From the NCBI RefSeq assembly GCF_026967925.1, contig NZ_JAPVBI010000001.1:1511894-1575893 (forward strand): a stretch of 64,000 nucleotides of DNA, written 5' to 3'. The stretch comes from Modestobacter sp. VKM Ac-2985. GTDB taxonomy: Bacteria > Actinomycetota > Actinomycetes > Mycobacteriales > Geodermatophilaceae. The translations under genes and the position numbers were made by a program. Of the stretch, positions 7,473 through 15,454 are shown one piece after another. A model generated the notes under the pieces. That model did no database searches. It worked only from the letters and a program-made list of their open reading frames with translations, and had not been told where the DNA came from. Numbering within the stretch: position 1 is the stretch's first letter; the number at the start of each line of letters is the position of its first letter.

Positions 7473-8489
7473 TCAGCGGCTGCGCGGCGGGGCCGTGCTC
7501 TCCCGGACGACGAGCCGGGTCGACAGCTCCAGCCGCGGGGTCTCCAAGTGCTCGCCCCGCACCAGCCGCAGCACGGTGCGGGCCGCGAGCGACCCCATCT
7601 CCGACAGCGGCTGGTGCACGGTGGTCAGCGGCGGTGAGGACCACTGGGCGCCCGGCAGGTCGTCGAAGCCGACCACGCTGACGTCCTCGGGCACCCGCAG
7701 CTCGGCGCGGCGGACGGCCTCGAAGACCCCGAAGGCCATCTGGTCGTTGGCGGCCACGATGGCGGTCGGCGGCTCGGGCAGCCGCAGCAGCGCCGTGGCC
7801 GCGCGGAAGCCGGCCTCGTGGCTGAAGTCGCCGACGACCAGCAGGTCGGGGTCGAGCCGCAGGCCGGCGGCCTCCAGTGCGGCCCGGTGCCCGTCCTGGC
7901 GGGCGCGGCTGCACAGCAGGGTGGGCGTGCCGGTCACGACGCCGATCCGCCGGTGGCCCAGCCCGATCAGGTGCTCGGTGGCGGTCAGCCCGCCGGCCCA
8001 GTTGGTGGCGCCGATGGTGGGCACGTCCAGTTCGGGGACCCCGGCCGGGTCGATCACCACGGCCGGGACGTGCAGCCGGCGCAGCTCCGCGTGCAGCGCC
8101 GGGTCGACGTCGCTGGTCACCAGGATCGCGCCGTCGCTGTTGCGGCCGGCGAGGTTGTCCAGCCACGAGCGGGTGTCGCTGGCCCGCCGGTGGATCGCGG
8201 TGACGACGGTGCCCACGCCCTCGGCGTGGGCGGCGTCCTCGACGCCGCGGATGATCTCCACCGCCCAGGGGCTGTCGAGGTCGTTGAAGACGAGGTCGAT
8301 CAGCCGGGCAGCGCTGGTGGGCCGGCCCCCGCGACGCCGGTAGCCGTGGTCGCGCAGCAGCCGCTCGACCCGCTCCCGGGTGTGGGGCGCGACGTCGGAC
8401 CGGCCGTTGAGCACGCGTGAGACCGTCGGCACCGACACCCCCGCCTCGGCCGCGATGGCCGCGATGGTGACCGTGCGGGTCTCGGACAC
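7473..8489 (-). CDS. LacI family transcriptional regulator
   Basis: A 338-residue repressor: amino-terminal helix-turn-helix with the LacI signature (TIAAIAAEAGVSVPTVSRVLNG), hinge helix, then a periplasmic-binding-protein-like sugar sensor. That sensor contains VIDPAGVP, GHRRIGVVTG, NDQMAFGV and the closing VVGFDDLPGAQWSSPPLTTV typical of the family. Divergently transcribed from the GH10 xylanase 170 bases away, it is the obvious candidate to control xylan use. The effector is probably a xylo-oligosaccharide, an inference from position only. It likely also represses itself. Confidence 0.93.
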   Translation of the reverse strand: MSETRTVTIAAIAAEAGVSVPTVSRVLNGRSDVAPHTRERVERLLRDHGYRRRGGRPTSAARLIDLVFNDLDSPWAVEIIRGVEDAAHAEGVGTVVTAIHRRASDTRSWLDNLAGRNSDGAILVTSDVDPALHAELRRLHVPAVVIDPAGVPELDVPTIGATNWAGGLTATEHLIGLGHRRIGVVTGTPTLLCSRARQDGHRAALEAAGLRLDPDLLVVGDFSHEAGFRAATALLRLPEPPTAIVAANDQMAFGVFEAVRRAELRVPEDVSVVGFDDLPGAQWSSPPLTTVHQPLSEMGSLAARTVLRLVRGEHLETPRLELSTRLVVRESTAPPRSR

Positions 8490-8572
8490 GTGCCCCTCCT
8501 CGTCGTCGGAGGACTCACCCTACGGCGCTGCGGCGCGCCCACCGGAGCCGACCGGGACACGCCGAGGAGCGG

Positions 8573-8601
8573 TTGTCACGGCACCTGTTCGTTCGTAACG
8601 T
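8573..8601 (+). promoter_or_regulatory. xylanase promoter
   Basis: TTGTCA at 8573-8578, 17 bases, TAACGT at 8596-8601: a good vegetative promoter, giving a start near 8608 and about 50 bases of leader before the xylanase ATG. Confidence 0.55.
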
Positions 8602-8610
8602 GCGCGCAGC

Positions 8611-8622
8611 AGTTCCGGAAGT
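8611..8622. promoter_or_regulatory. candidate LacI-type operator
   Basis: AGTTCCGGAAGT, a palindrome with one mismatch centred on CG as in LacI-family operators, lying at the predicted xylanase transcription start. A second small palindrome, CGTTCGTAACG (8590-8600), overlaps the minus-10 box. Confidence 0.35.
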
Positions 8623-8659
8623 TCCCGGTATGGCAATGACGCCGACGAGAGGTTGCGCC

Positions 8660-9868
8660 ATGCGGTCCCAGCAGTCCCTGTCCCGAACGTTCGTCCGGTA
8701 CGCGGTGGGGGTGGGCATGCTGCCCGTCCTCCTCGGCGCCACCCTCGCCCCGGCGGCCGCCGGGGAACGTGGTCGAGCTCCTGACCAGGCCGCGGAGCAG
8801 CGCGTCCACAAGGCAGTCGAGCAGCGCGTCCACAAGGCCCTCGACCGGTACGGCCTGCGCGACGTGGCGCCGGCCGACCTGGAGATCGGCACCGCCGTCG
8901 CCGGGGGCGGGCACCACCTCGAGCAGGACTACCCCGACCCGTTCACCTACGACGAGGAGTACCGCGAGGCGCTGGCCCGCGAGTTCAGCTCCCTGTCGCC
9001 GGAGAACCAGATGAAGTGGGAGTTCATCCACCCGGAGCAGGGGGAGTACGACTTCGCGCCCATGGACGCGATCGTCGAGTTCGCCCAGGAGCACGGGCAG
9101 GAGGTGCGCGGCCACACCCTGCTGTGGCACAGCCAGAACCCGGCGTGGCTGCAGGAGGGCGAGTTCACCCCCGAGGAACTGCGCGCGATCCTCAAGGACC
9201 ACATCCAGACCGTGGTCGGCCGCTACGCGGGCAAGATCCAGCAGTGGGACGTCGCCAACGAGATCTTCACCGACGGGGCGAACCCGACCCTCCGGCCGGA
9301 GAACATCTGGATCAGCGAGCTGGGGCCCGGCATCATCGCCGACGCCTTCCGCTGGGCGCACGAGGCCGACCCGACGGCGGAGCTGTTCCTCAACGACTAC
9401 GCGGTCGACGACATCGGGCCGAAGAGCGACGCCTACTACGCCCTGTCCCAGGAGCTCCTCGCCCAGGGCGTGCCGCTGCACGGGTTCGCCACCCAGGCGC
9501 ACCTGAGCTTCGAGTACCCGTTCCCGTCGACCCTGGAGCAGAACCTGCAGCGCTTCGACGACCTCGGGCTGGAGACCGCGATCACCGAGCTCGACGTCCG
9601 CATGCCGATCGGGGAGAGCGGTCGGCCCACGAGTGAGCAGCTGGCCCAGCAGGCCGACTGGTACCGCTGGGCGCTGGAGGCCTGCCTCGGCGTCGAGGAC
9701 TGCAACTCCTTCACCATCTGGGGCTTCAACGACAAGTACTCCTGGGTGCCGGTCTTCTTCGAGGGCACCGGGGCGGCCAACGTGATGTTCGAGGACTACA
9801 CCCGCAAGCCCGCCTACTGGGCGCTCGCCGTGACCCTCGCCAAGGCCCGCTGGCTGGGCATCCGGTGA
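8660..9868 (+). CDS. secreted GH10 endo-1,4-beta-xylanase
   Basis: A 402-residue extracellular xylanase. The amino end is a signal peptide (basic MRSQQSLSRTFVRY, hydrophobic core, Ala-rich cleavage zone around residue 35). One GH10 catalytic barrel follows: GHTLLWHSQNPAWL, acid/base glutamate in WDVANEIF (about residue 200), nucleophile glutamate in ITELDVRMP (about residue 310). No carbohydrate-binding module is present. The start was chosen for GAGAGG seven bases upstream; an ATG 30 bases earlier lacks one. Just after the signal peptide an 8-residue unit (EQRVHKAV/L) is tandemly duplicated. The neighbouring LacI gene is its likely regulator. Confidence 0.95.
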   Translation: MRSQQSLSRTFVRYAVGVGMLPVLLGATLAPAAAGERGRAPDQAAEQRVHKAVEQRVHKALDRYGLRDVAPADLEIGTAVAGGGHHLEQDYPDPFTYDEEYREALAREFSSLSPENQMKWEFIHPEQGEYDFAPMDAIVEFAQEHGQEVRGHTLLWHSQNPAWLQEGEFTPEELRAILKDHIQTVVGRYAGKIQQWDVANEIFTDGANPTLRPENIWISELGPGIIADAFRWAHEADPTAELFLNDYAVDDIGPKSDAYYALSQELLAQGVPLHGFATQAHLSFEYPFPSTLEQNLQRFDDLGLETAITELDVRMPIGESGRPTSEQLAQQADWYRWALEACLGVEDCNSFTIWGFNDKYSWVPVFFEGTGAANVMFEDYTRKPAYWALAVTLAKARWLGIR

Positions 9869-9892
9869 CGGCCGGGACCGTCTGAACCCGGT

Positions 9893-9921
9893 GGGGAGCC
9901 CGGTGACTGGCCGGGCTCCCC
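9893..9921 (+). terminator. terminator hairpin after the xylanase
   Basis: GGGGAGCCCGG pairs exactly with CCGGGCTCCCC around a 7-base loop, 25 bases after the xylanase stop; no T-run follows. Confidence 0.6.
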
Positions 9922-9930
9922 GCCGGGTAG
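9905..9930 (+). promoter_or_regulatory. stress-type promoter of the ChaB-like gene
   Basis: GACT (9905-9908), 16 bases, GGGTAG (9925-9930), 41 bases before the GTG start; a weaker example of the GnnT-N16-GGGTAG pattern. Confidence 0.35.
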
Positions 9931-9971
9931 CCGTTCGGCGTCAACCGTCCCGACGACCGAGGAGAACGGCC

Positions 9972-10394
9972 GTGCCGAAGACCACGAAGAGCGGCGACGC
10001 GAAGCAGAGCGAGATCCCCAGCACCCTGCAGCGCTCGGACGAGAAGGCGCAGCGGACCTTCGCCAAGGCGCACGACTCCGCCGCCGAGTCCTACGACGAC
10101 GAGCAGCGGGCCAACCAGGTGGCCTGGAGCGCGGTGAAGCACACGCACGAGAAGGTGGGCGACCACTGGGAGCCGAAGGACCACAAGGGGCCGAGTGACC
10201 CCCAGGCCGAGGGCGGCCGGGACACCGACCGGGAGACCAAGGGCGGCGTGGACGCGAACGCCTCCAAGTCCCACCTCTACGACGTCGCCAAGGAGCTGGA
10301 CGTGGAGGGCCGGTCGACGATGGACAAGGGTGAACTGGTCGACGCCATCCAGAAGGCCAACGACCAGAAGACCGCCGAGGCGCGCGAGAAGTGA
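9972..10394 (+). CDS. ChaB domain plus Rho-N/SAP-like protein
   Basis: A 140-residue hydrophilic protein. Residues about 12-70 match the ChaB family (STLQRSDEKAQRTFAKAHDSA, then WSAVKHTHEKVGDHW). Residues about 98-130 form a short helix-extended-helix motif (LYDVAKELDVEGRSTMDKGELVDAIQKA) like the Rho amino-terminal or SAP nucleic-acid-binding fold. ChaB was named as a cation transport regulator in E. coli, but the actinobacterial fusion is uncharacterised. Start GTG with GAGGAG eight bases upstream. A GGGTAG promoter lies ahead, and a K+ channel gene follows 19 bases later, probably co-transcribed. Confidence 0.82.
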   Translation: MPKTTKSGDAKQSEIPSTLQRSDEKAQRTFAKAHDSAAESYDDEQRANQVAWSAVKHTHEKVGDHWEPKDHKGPSDPQAEGGRDTDRETKGGVDANASKSHLYDVAKELDVEGRSTMDKGELVDAIQKANDQKTAEAREK

Positions 10395-10412
10395 CCCGGC
10401 GAGACTGACCGG

Positions 10413-11222
10413 GTGCAGAGGGAGGACATCAGGGCCCGCTACGAGCGGGCCAGCCAGTGGCCGCTGATCGTCATCGCGGTGCTGTTCGTCGTCGCCTACG
10501 CCTGGCGGGTGCTGCAACCGGACGTCCCCGGGTGGGCGCGGACGGCTCTGCTGGTGGTGACCGTCGCGGTCTGGCCGGTGTTCCTGGTCGACTACGTGGT
10601 GCGGCTGGTGCTGGCCGAACGCCGGTGGCACTTCGTCCGGCGAAACTGGGTCGACGGCCTGGCCGTGCTGCTGCCGCTGCTCCGCCCGCTGCGGATCATC
10701 AGCCTCGTCCGGGTCGCCCGGGTGCTCGACCGCAGGCTCACCGTCTCGCTGCACGGCCGGGTCGCCTACTACGTCACCTCGATCTCGGCCCTCGTCGTCT
10801 TCATGGCCTCGCTGGCCGTCTACGACGCGGAACGGGACGCCCCCGACGCGGTCATCACCAGCTACGGCGACGCGGTCTGGTGGGGGCTGACCACGATCAC
10901 CACCGTGGGCTACGGCGACGAGTACCCGGTCACCTCGGAGGGGCGGGTGGTGGCGGCCCTGCTGATGGTCGGTGGCATCGCCCTGCTCGGCGTCGTGACG
11001 GCGGCGGTCGCCTCCTGGTTCGTCGGCCGGGTCGCCGATGCCGCGCAGGCCAAGGACGACGCCGACGAGGCCGCACTGCGCGCGCAGCTGGCCGACCTGA
11101 CCGACGAGGTCCGCCGGCTGCGCGCGGACCTGGGCGGGCAGCCGGCCGGCGAGCTCAGGCCGACGGGATCAGGATCAGCGCCGTCTGGCGCTGGTCCAGG
11201 TACTCCACCCCGGCAGCAGTGA
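10413..11222 (+). CDS. voltage-gated-type potassium channel
   Basis: A 269-residue ion channel subunit. Early hydrophobic helices are followed by an arginine-rich S4-like helix (RPLRIISLVRVARVLDRRL), a pore loop with the K+ selectivity filter TTVGYGDEYP, and a final pore helix. The cytoplasmic tail is an Ala/Asp-rich coiled coil (about residues 205-245) likely to tetramerise, ending in a disordered Gly/Pro stretch. Start GTG gives MQREDIRARYERASQW. Its last 68 bases overlap, tail to tail, the M24 peptidase gene on the other strand. Confidence 0.88.
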   Translation: MQREDIRARYERASQWPLIVIAVLFVVAYAWRVLQPDVPGWARTALLVVTVAVWPVFLVDYVVRLVLAERRWHFVRRNWVDGLAVLLPLLRPLRIISLVRVARVLDRRLTVSLHGRVAYYVTSISALVVFMASLAVYDAERDAPDAVITSYGDAVWWGLTTITTVGYGDEYPVTSEGRVVAALLMVGGIALLGVVTAAVASWFVGRVADAAQAKDDADEAALRAQLADLTDEVRRLRADLGGQPAGELRPTGSGSAPSGAGPGTPPRQQ

Positions 11223-12477
11223 GCGCGATGCCCTGCTCCAGGGCCATCCGCACCAGCTGACCGCCCCACTCCGCGACCGGCACCCGCACGCAGAGCTCGA
11301 GGGCGTAGACGGTGTCCGGGTGCACCGGTGCCGAGCCGGCGCCGGGGACGCCGTCCTGCTGGTCCCACATCCCGATCGCCGGGCCGGCCCCGTGCCCGTG
11401 CACCCCGACCGGGTGGGAGTAGACGTCGCCGTCGATGCCCGCCGCGGCCGCCGCGGAGCGGGCAGCGGCGAGCACCTCGTCCCCGGTCCGGCCCGGCTGC
11501 AGCGCCGCGGTCGTGAGGTCCTGCATGCGGTTGCCGACGGCCAGTGCGGCGACCAGCCCGGCCGGGGCGGTGTCCTCCCCGGGGCGGAGCACGTAGCCGT
11601 TGCGCTGGGTGTCGGTCATCAGGCCCAGGCTGGAGAGGCCGACGTCGCAGTGCACCAGGTCGCCGGGCTCGATGACCGCGTCGTAGGCGACGCCGGGCAG
11701 CACCGTGCCGCGCTCGTCGGTGAGCGGGCTGCCGGCCCGCTGCAGCCCCACCGTCGGCTGGAACCAGGCGTCCACCCCCAGGTCGGCGAAGCGCTGCCGG
11801 ATCCACCAGGCGACGTCGAGCGCCGTCGTCTCGCCCACGGTGATCACGGCCGGCGAGAACGCCTCGGCGATGACCTCGTGGGCCAGTCGGTTCAGCGCGT
11901 GCAGTGCGGCGATCTCCTCCGGCAGCCGGGTCTCCAGCCAGCCGACGGCGAGCTCCTCGGCCGACACCAGCTTCTCCGCGTGCGGGCCGAGCGCCCGCAC
12001 CAGCAGGTCGTGCTCGGTGTGCGCCAGGCCGTCGGCGTGGGCGAAGGTGGCCGAGACGTCGACCCCGATGGTGCGCGGCGCGGCCTGGTCGACGAAGCGG
12101 CGGACGGCGGCCCACTGCGACTCCTCCGCCGTCAGCCCCGGCTGCTCGTCGGCGTCCCAGGAGCCGAGGAACTGACCGACCGGGTACCGGGAGACCGCCG
12201 CGGCCGTGACGCCGTCGTCGCTGCGGTGGAACAGCAGGATCGTCCGCCGGCGGGCCGACAGCCAGGTCGCCGGCAGCAGGGTCGGCAGCACCGGGTCCTC
12301 GTTGTACTCGCGGCCGATGACCACCCACAGGTCGATCCCCGCCCGGTCCATCAGCCCGGGCAGCACGTCGAGCAGGCGCTGGGTCAGCCAGCGGTCCTGG
12401 ACGTCGGCCTGCTCGCGCAGGGGCAGCGGCACGGTGCGGGTGGGGTCGGGGGCCACCCGTTCGGCGGTCGCGGTCAT
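11155..12477 (-). CDS. M24 family metallopeptidase (Xaa-Pro type)
   Basis: A 440-residue M24 pita-bread-fold protein. The amino domain resembles creatinase/prolidase (LLDVLPGLMDRAGIDLWVVIGREYNEDP). In the catalytic half the expected metal ligands are visible: VHCDVGLSSLGLMTDTQ (two aspartates), HPVGVHGHGAG (histidine), YALELCV (glutamate), and a late glutamate in MALEQGIAL. Likely cytosolic dipeptidase or aminopeptidase; substrate unknown. Start ATG (MTATAERVAP) follows a non-coding-looking stretch, so the longer open frame upstream is discounted. It overlaps the K+ channel gene by 68 bases in convergent orientation. Confidence 0.88.
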   Translation of the reverse strand: MTATAERVAPDPTRTVPLPLREQADVQDRWLTQRLLDVLPGLMDRAGIDLWVVIGREYNEDPVLPTLLPATWLSARRRTILLFHRSDDGVTAAAVSRYPVGQFLGSWDADEQPGLTAEESQWAAVRRFVDQAAPRTIGVDVSATFAHADGLAHTEHDLLVRALGPHAEKLVSAEELAVGWLETRLPEEIAALHALNRLAHEVIAEAFSPAVITVGETTALDVAWWIRQRFADLGVDAWFQPTVGLQRAGSPLTDERGTVLPGVAYDAVIEPGDLVHCDVGLSSLGLMTDTQRNGYVLRPGEDTAPAGLVAALAVGNRMQDLTTAALQPGRTGDEVLAAARSAAAAAGIDGDVYSHPVGVHGHGAGPAIGMWDQQDGVPGAGSAPVHPDTVYALELCVRVPVAEWGGQLVRMALEQGIALTAAGVEYLDQRQTALILIPSA

Positions 12478-12539
12478 GCAGGCAGGAAAGCAGACCGCCG
12501 TCCGCACCGCCCGGGGACGTCGCCGGTGCCGCGTCCGGG

Positions 12540-13709
12540 TCAGGCCGTCGTGCCGCCGGCCGGACTCCGCCGCGAGCCGCCGGTCACCTGGGGCACGAGC
12601 GTGCCGCCGGCCACGACCACCCGGTCCCGTCCGGCCTGCTTGGCCTCGTACATGGCCGCGTCGGCCCGGTCGACCAGCCGCCACAGCGCGTCGGTGGGGT
12701 CCTCGCCGTCGACCGGCCCGGCCAGCGCGACCCCGATCGAGGCGGTCACCTCCCGCTGCTGCGCGCGTCCGCTGTCCACGACGGCCAGCCGGAGCCGCTG
12801 GGCCAGCCGCCAGGCCTCGTCGGGGTCGGACACCAGCCCGAGGACGACGAGCTCCTCACCGCCGGTGCGCGCCAGCACGTCGGCGGGGCGCACGCTGGCG
12901 GCCAGTGCACGGGACACCGAGCGGAGCACGGCGTCCCCGACCGCGTGGCCGTAGGTGTCGTTGAGCCGCTTGAAGTGGTCCAGGTCCAGCACCAGGGCCG
13001 CCACCCGCTGGCCGTCGCGCCGGGCCTGCCGCCAGATCCGCGGTGCCTGCTCGACCAGGGACCGCCGGTTCGCCAGGCCGGTCAGCGGGTCGGTCGAGGA
13101 GAGCGCCTGGGTCGCCGCCAGCAGCCGCTCCACCCGTCGGCGCAGCACGAAGACCCCGACCGTGGCGGCGTTGAGCAACCCGGCGCTGGCGGCCACGGCG
13201 ACGACGAGCGCCGCGGTGCCCGGATAGCTGTCGGCCAGGGCCGTCCAGCAGGCCACGACGACGGCGACCATGTGCACCGCCAGCGCCCGGGCGCGCAGGA
13301 ACCAGGCGGCGACGAGACAGGTGAACAGCAGCATCAGGGGAGGGGCGTAGCGCAGCGGGTCGCCGGTCGCCCAGGCGAGCACCACGTAGACCAGGTCCCC
13401 GAACAGCACGAGGGCGACGGTCACCGCCGCGCTGGCCCGTCGACGCACCCCGAGCGCGGCGGCGATCAGCAGGCAGGCGGCCAGCGTGACGGCGTAGACG
13501 GGACGGCCGGCGCCGTCCCGCACGGCGCCGTCGACGAACAGGTTGATCGAGCCCAGGACCGTGAGCACCCCGAGCAACGCCGCCAGGGCCCAGGCGACCA
13601 GGCCGTTCTCCGGGCCCCGTCCCGCGCGCAGGGGATCGCGCGCCGGGTGGGTGGACTCCCCGCCGCAGCGCGTACCGGGCGTGTGGGCCCCCGCCATGGG
13701 CAGCAGCAT
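12540..13709 (-). CDS. membrane diguanylate cyclase (GGEEL)
   Basis: A 389-residue diguanylate cyclase: about six hydrophobic helices (residues 35-200), then a GGDEF domain beginning STDPLTGLANRR. The active loop reads TGGEEL, an accepted variant of GGDEF/GGEEF with leucine as last residue. Five residues ahead is RPAD, an intact RxxD product-inhibition site, so feedback control by c-di-GMP is expected. There is no EAL domain. A second in-frame ATG four codons in is an equally good start; no strong ribosome binding site separates them. It is transcribed in the same direction as the M24 gene. Confidence 0.9.
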   Translation of the reverse strand: MLLPMAGAHTPGTRCGGESTHPARDPLRAGRGPENGLVAWALAALLGVLTVLGSINLFVDGAVRDGAGRPVYAVTLAACLLIAAALGVRRRASAAVTVALVLFGDLVYVVLAWATGDPLRYAPPLMLLFTCLVAAWFLRARALAVHMVAVVVACWTALADSYPGTAALVVAVAASAGLLNAATVGVFVLRRRVERLLAATQALSSTDPLTGLANRRSLVEQAPRIWRQARRDGQRVAALVLDLDHFKRLNDTYGHAVGDAVLRSVSRALAASVRPADVLARTGGEELVVLGLVSDPDEAWRLAQRLRLAVVDSGRAQQREVTASIGVALAGPVDGEDPTDALWRLVDRADAAMYEAKQAGRDRVVVAGGTLVPQVTGGSRRSPAGGTTA

Positions 13710-13872
13710 GCCGCAGGAGCGCGCTCAGCAGAACCGGCTGGAGCGTGCCATTTCCGGAACCCGTTCTGTTGTCGGAGGCAACCGTCGGTCGGCGGCGGGG
13801 ACGACCGTCGGGTGCGAGGCTGGGCACCCCAGTCGGACACCACCGGCCGGATGACCACGAGAGGAGCTGGCG

Positions 13873-14061
13873 ATGGCGGAGGGACCGTGGTTCTACTGCT
13901 TGAAGCACCACGCCGTCGAGACGCGGGACGGCTGTGCCGAGCGGCACCGCCTGGGTCCGTACGACACCCGCGCGGAGGCCCAGGACGCCCTGGAGAAGGT
14001 CGCCGAGCGGAACGAGGCAGCCGACGCCGCCGACCGCGCCTGGGAGGAGGGGCGGGAGTAG
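13873..14061 (+). CDS. small conserved actinobacterial protein
   Basis: A 62-residue protein, MAEGPWFYCLKHHAVE followed by a second Cys/His pair (CAERH) and LGPYDTRAEAQDALEKVAERNEA. The pattern WxxCLKHxxVE...C...RLGPY..RAEA..AL recurs in many actinobacteria. The two Cys and nearby His residues could bind a metal, and the LGPY/aromatic repeats resemble a minimal SPOR-like fold; both are inferences. GAGGAG six bases before the ATG supports the start. The F420 reductase gene follows on the same strand. Confidence 0.8.
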   Translation: MAEGPWFYCLKHHAVETRDGCAERHRLGPYDTRAEAQDALEKVAERNEAADAADRAWEEGRE

Positions 14062-14146
14062 CCGACCCGCTCGGCCGTCCACGGCCGCTCGGGGCATGAT
14101 CGTCGGCAGGTGCGTCCGTGAGGGCGCCCGGACGACAGGAGGAGCC

Positions 14147-14842
14147 GTGACGGACGGACGCGCGATGGAGGACCTCGTGGTCGGCGTGCTCGGAGGCACC
14201 GGGCCGCAGGGCCGGGGTCTGGCGGTGCGGTTGGCCGCAGCCGGGCAGCGCGTGCTGCTGGGTTCCCGGGACGCCGAACGCGCCGAGGAGGTCGCCGGTG
14301 AGGTGGCCACCCGGGCCGATGCGGCCGCCGGCGGCGTCGGGGTGTCGGTCCGCGGTGGGTCCAACGCCGACGTCGCGGGGGCGGCGGACCTGGTGATCGT
14401 CGCGGTCCCGTACGCCGGTCACGCCGACACCCTCGCCGAGCTGGCGACCCCGCTGGCCGGCAAGGTCGTCGTCGACTGCGTCGTCCCGATGGGCTGGGAC
14501 GAGCTCGGGGCCTACGTGCTGGACGTGGCCGAGGGCAGCGTGTGCCAGCAGGCCGCCGCGCTGCTGCCGGACAGCTCCGTCGTCGGCGCCTTCCACCACC
14601 TCTCGGCGGTCACGCTGGAGGACCTCTCCCAGCCGACGCTGGAGGGCGACGTCATGGTGGTCGGCGACGTCCGGGAGGCCACCGACCTGGTGCAGGCCCT
14701 CGCCGGGCGGCTGCCCGGCATGCGCGGGGTCTACGCCGGCCGGCTGCGCAACGCCCGCCAGGTCGAGGCGCTCACGATCAACCTGGTCTCGGTCAACCGC
14801 CGCTACAAGGCCCACGCCGGCGTCCGCATCACCGACGTCTGA
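14147..14842 (+). CDS. npdG: NADPH-dependent F420 reductase
   Basis: A 231-residue Fno/NpdG enzyme that transfers hydride between NADPH and coenzyme F420, supplying reduced F420. The amino-terminal Rossmann motif is GVLGGTGPQGRGLAVRLAAAG with LLGSRDAERA, where Ser-Arg would contact the NADP phosphate. Downstream are VPYAGHADTL, VVDCVVPMGWDE and GAFHHLSAVTLED, all typical. Start GTG sits four bases after AGGAGG; an ATG six codons later is possible. Two F420-class enzymes (LLM family at 37948, PPOX family at 44542) lie elsewhere in the window, so the reduced cofactor has users nearby. Confidence 0.93.
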   Translation: MTDGRAMEDLVVGVLGGTGPQGRGLAVRLAAAGQRVLLGSRDAERAEEVAGEVATRADAAAGGVGVSVRGGSNADVAGAADLVIVAVPYAGHADTLAELATPLAGKVVVDCVVPMGWDELGAYVLDVAEGSVCQQAAALLPDSSVVGAFHHLSAVTLEDLSQPTLEGDVMVVGDVREATDLVQALAGRLPGMRGVYAGRLRNARQVEALTINLVSVNRRYKAHAGVRITDV

Positions 14843-14864
14843 GGCAGGTCCCCGCACGGCCGAG

Positions 14865-14922
14865 GGTGATGTGCAGCGAGGGTGCGTTCCCGGCTGGGAA
14901 CGCACCCTCGCTGCACATCACC
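14865..14922. repeat. perfect 27-bp inverted repeat
   Basis: Left arm 14865-14891 and right arm 14896-14922 are exact reverse complements, separated by GGCT. The arms begin GGTGATGTGCAGCGAGGG. It lies 22 bases after npdG and could end its transcript, but no T-run follows. The length and perfection are far beyond the other terminators in the window, so a dispersed palindromic element is an alternative. Confidence 0.9.
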
Positions 14923-15047
14923 GACGCTCCTGTGGCGGAGGAGCTCGGCCAGCAGCGGGTCCCGGTAGCCGCCATCGACCACCAGGCGGCGTGGAACCCT
15001 GGCCGAGGCTGGGAGCCGGTTCCCAGCGCGGCTGGTGAGGAGGCCCG

Positions 15048-15377
15048 ATGAGATCGGTTCGACGCGTCGTGGGCGCGCTGGCATCGGTCGCCCTGCTGAC
15101 CGCGTGCTCATCGGACGAGGGGCGCGGGCCGCGGCCGATCGTCGGGTGGTCTGCCGCCGACGACGTGCTGCACCTGTGGCTGGACACCTGCAACGGCGAC
15201 CCGGAGTTCGAGGTGGTCCACGCCGAGGACGCCGTGACCGTCACCGTCATCTCGACGAAGCGCGACCCGGGCGACGCGTGCCAGGACACGGTGACCGTGA
15301 CCCTCGATGAGGCGCTGGGTGACCGCACGGTCGTCGACGGGGCCACCGGGCGCGAGGCGCCTCCGATGGAGGGCTGA
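15048..15377 (+). CDS. small secreted lipoprotein, unknown function
   Basis: A 109-residue lipoprotein: basic start (MRSVRRVVG), hydrophobic core and lipobox ALLTAC with the cysteine at residue 20. The mature part has two further cysteines (DTCNGD and DACQD) likely to form a disulfide, and several beta-strand-like stretches (AVTVTVISTKRD, TVTVTLDEALGD). GAGGAGG four bases before the ATG supports the start. No family recognised; it probably sits on the outer face of the cytoplasmic membrane. Confidence 0.8.
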   Translation: MRSVRRVVGALASVALLTACSSDEGRGPRPIVGWSAADDVLHLWLDTCNGDPEFEVVHAEDAVTVTVISTKRDPGDACQDTVTVTLDEALGDRTVVDGATGREAPPMEG

Positions 15378-15381
15378 CCCC

Positions 15382-15409
15382 TCGTCGGCCCCGGCGAGCG
15401 GGCCGACGA
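15382..15409. terminator. hairpin between convergent genes
   Basis: A 10-bp stem built on GTCGGCCC/GGGCCGAC with an 8-base loop, between the lipoprotein stop and the panB stop. Confidence 0.45.
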
Positions 15410-15454
15410 CGACCTCGGGCCGCCGACCACCTCTCCTGCCAGTCAGGAGTGCAG

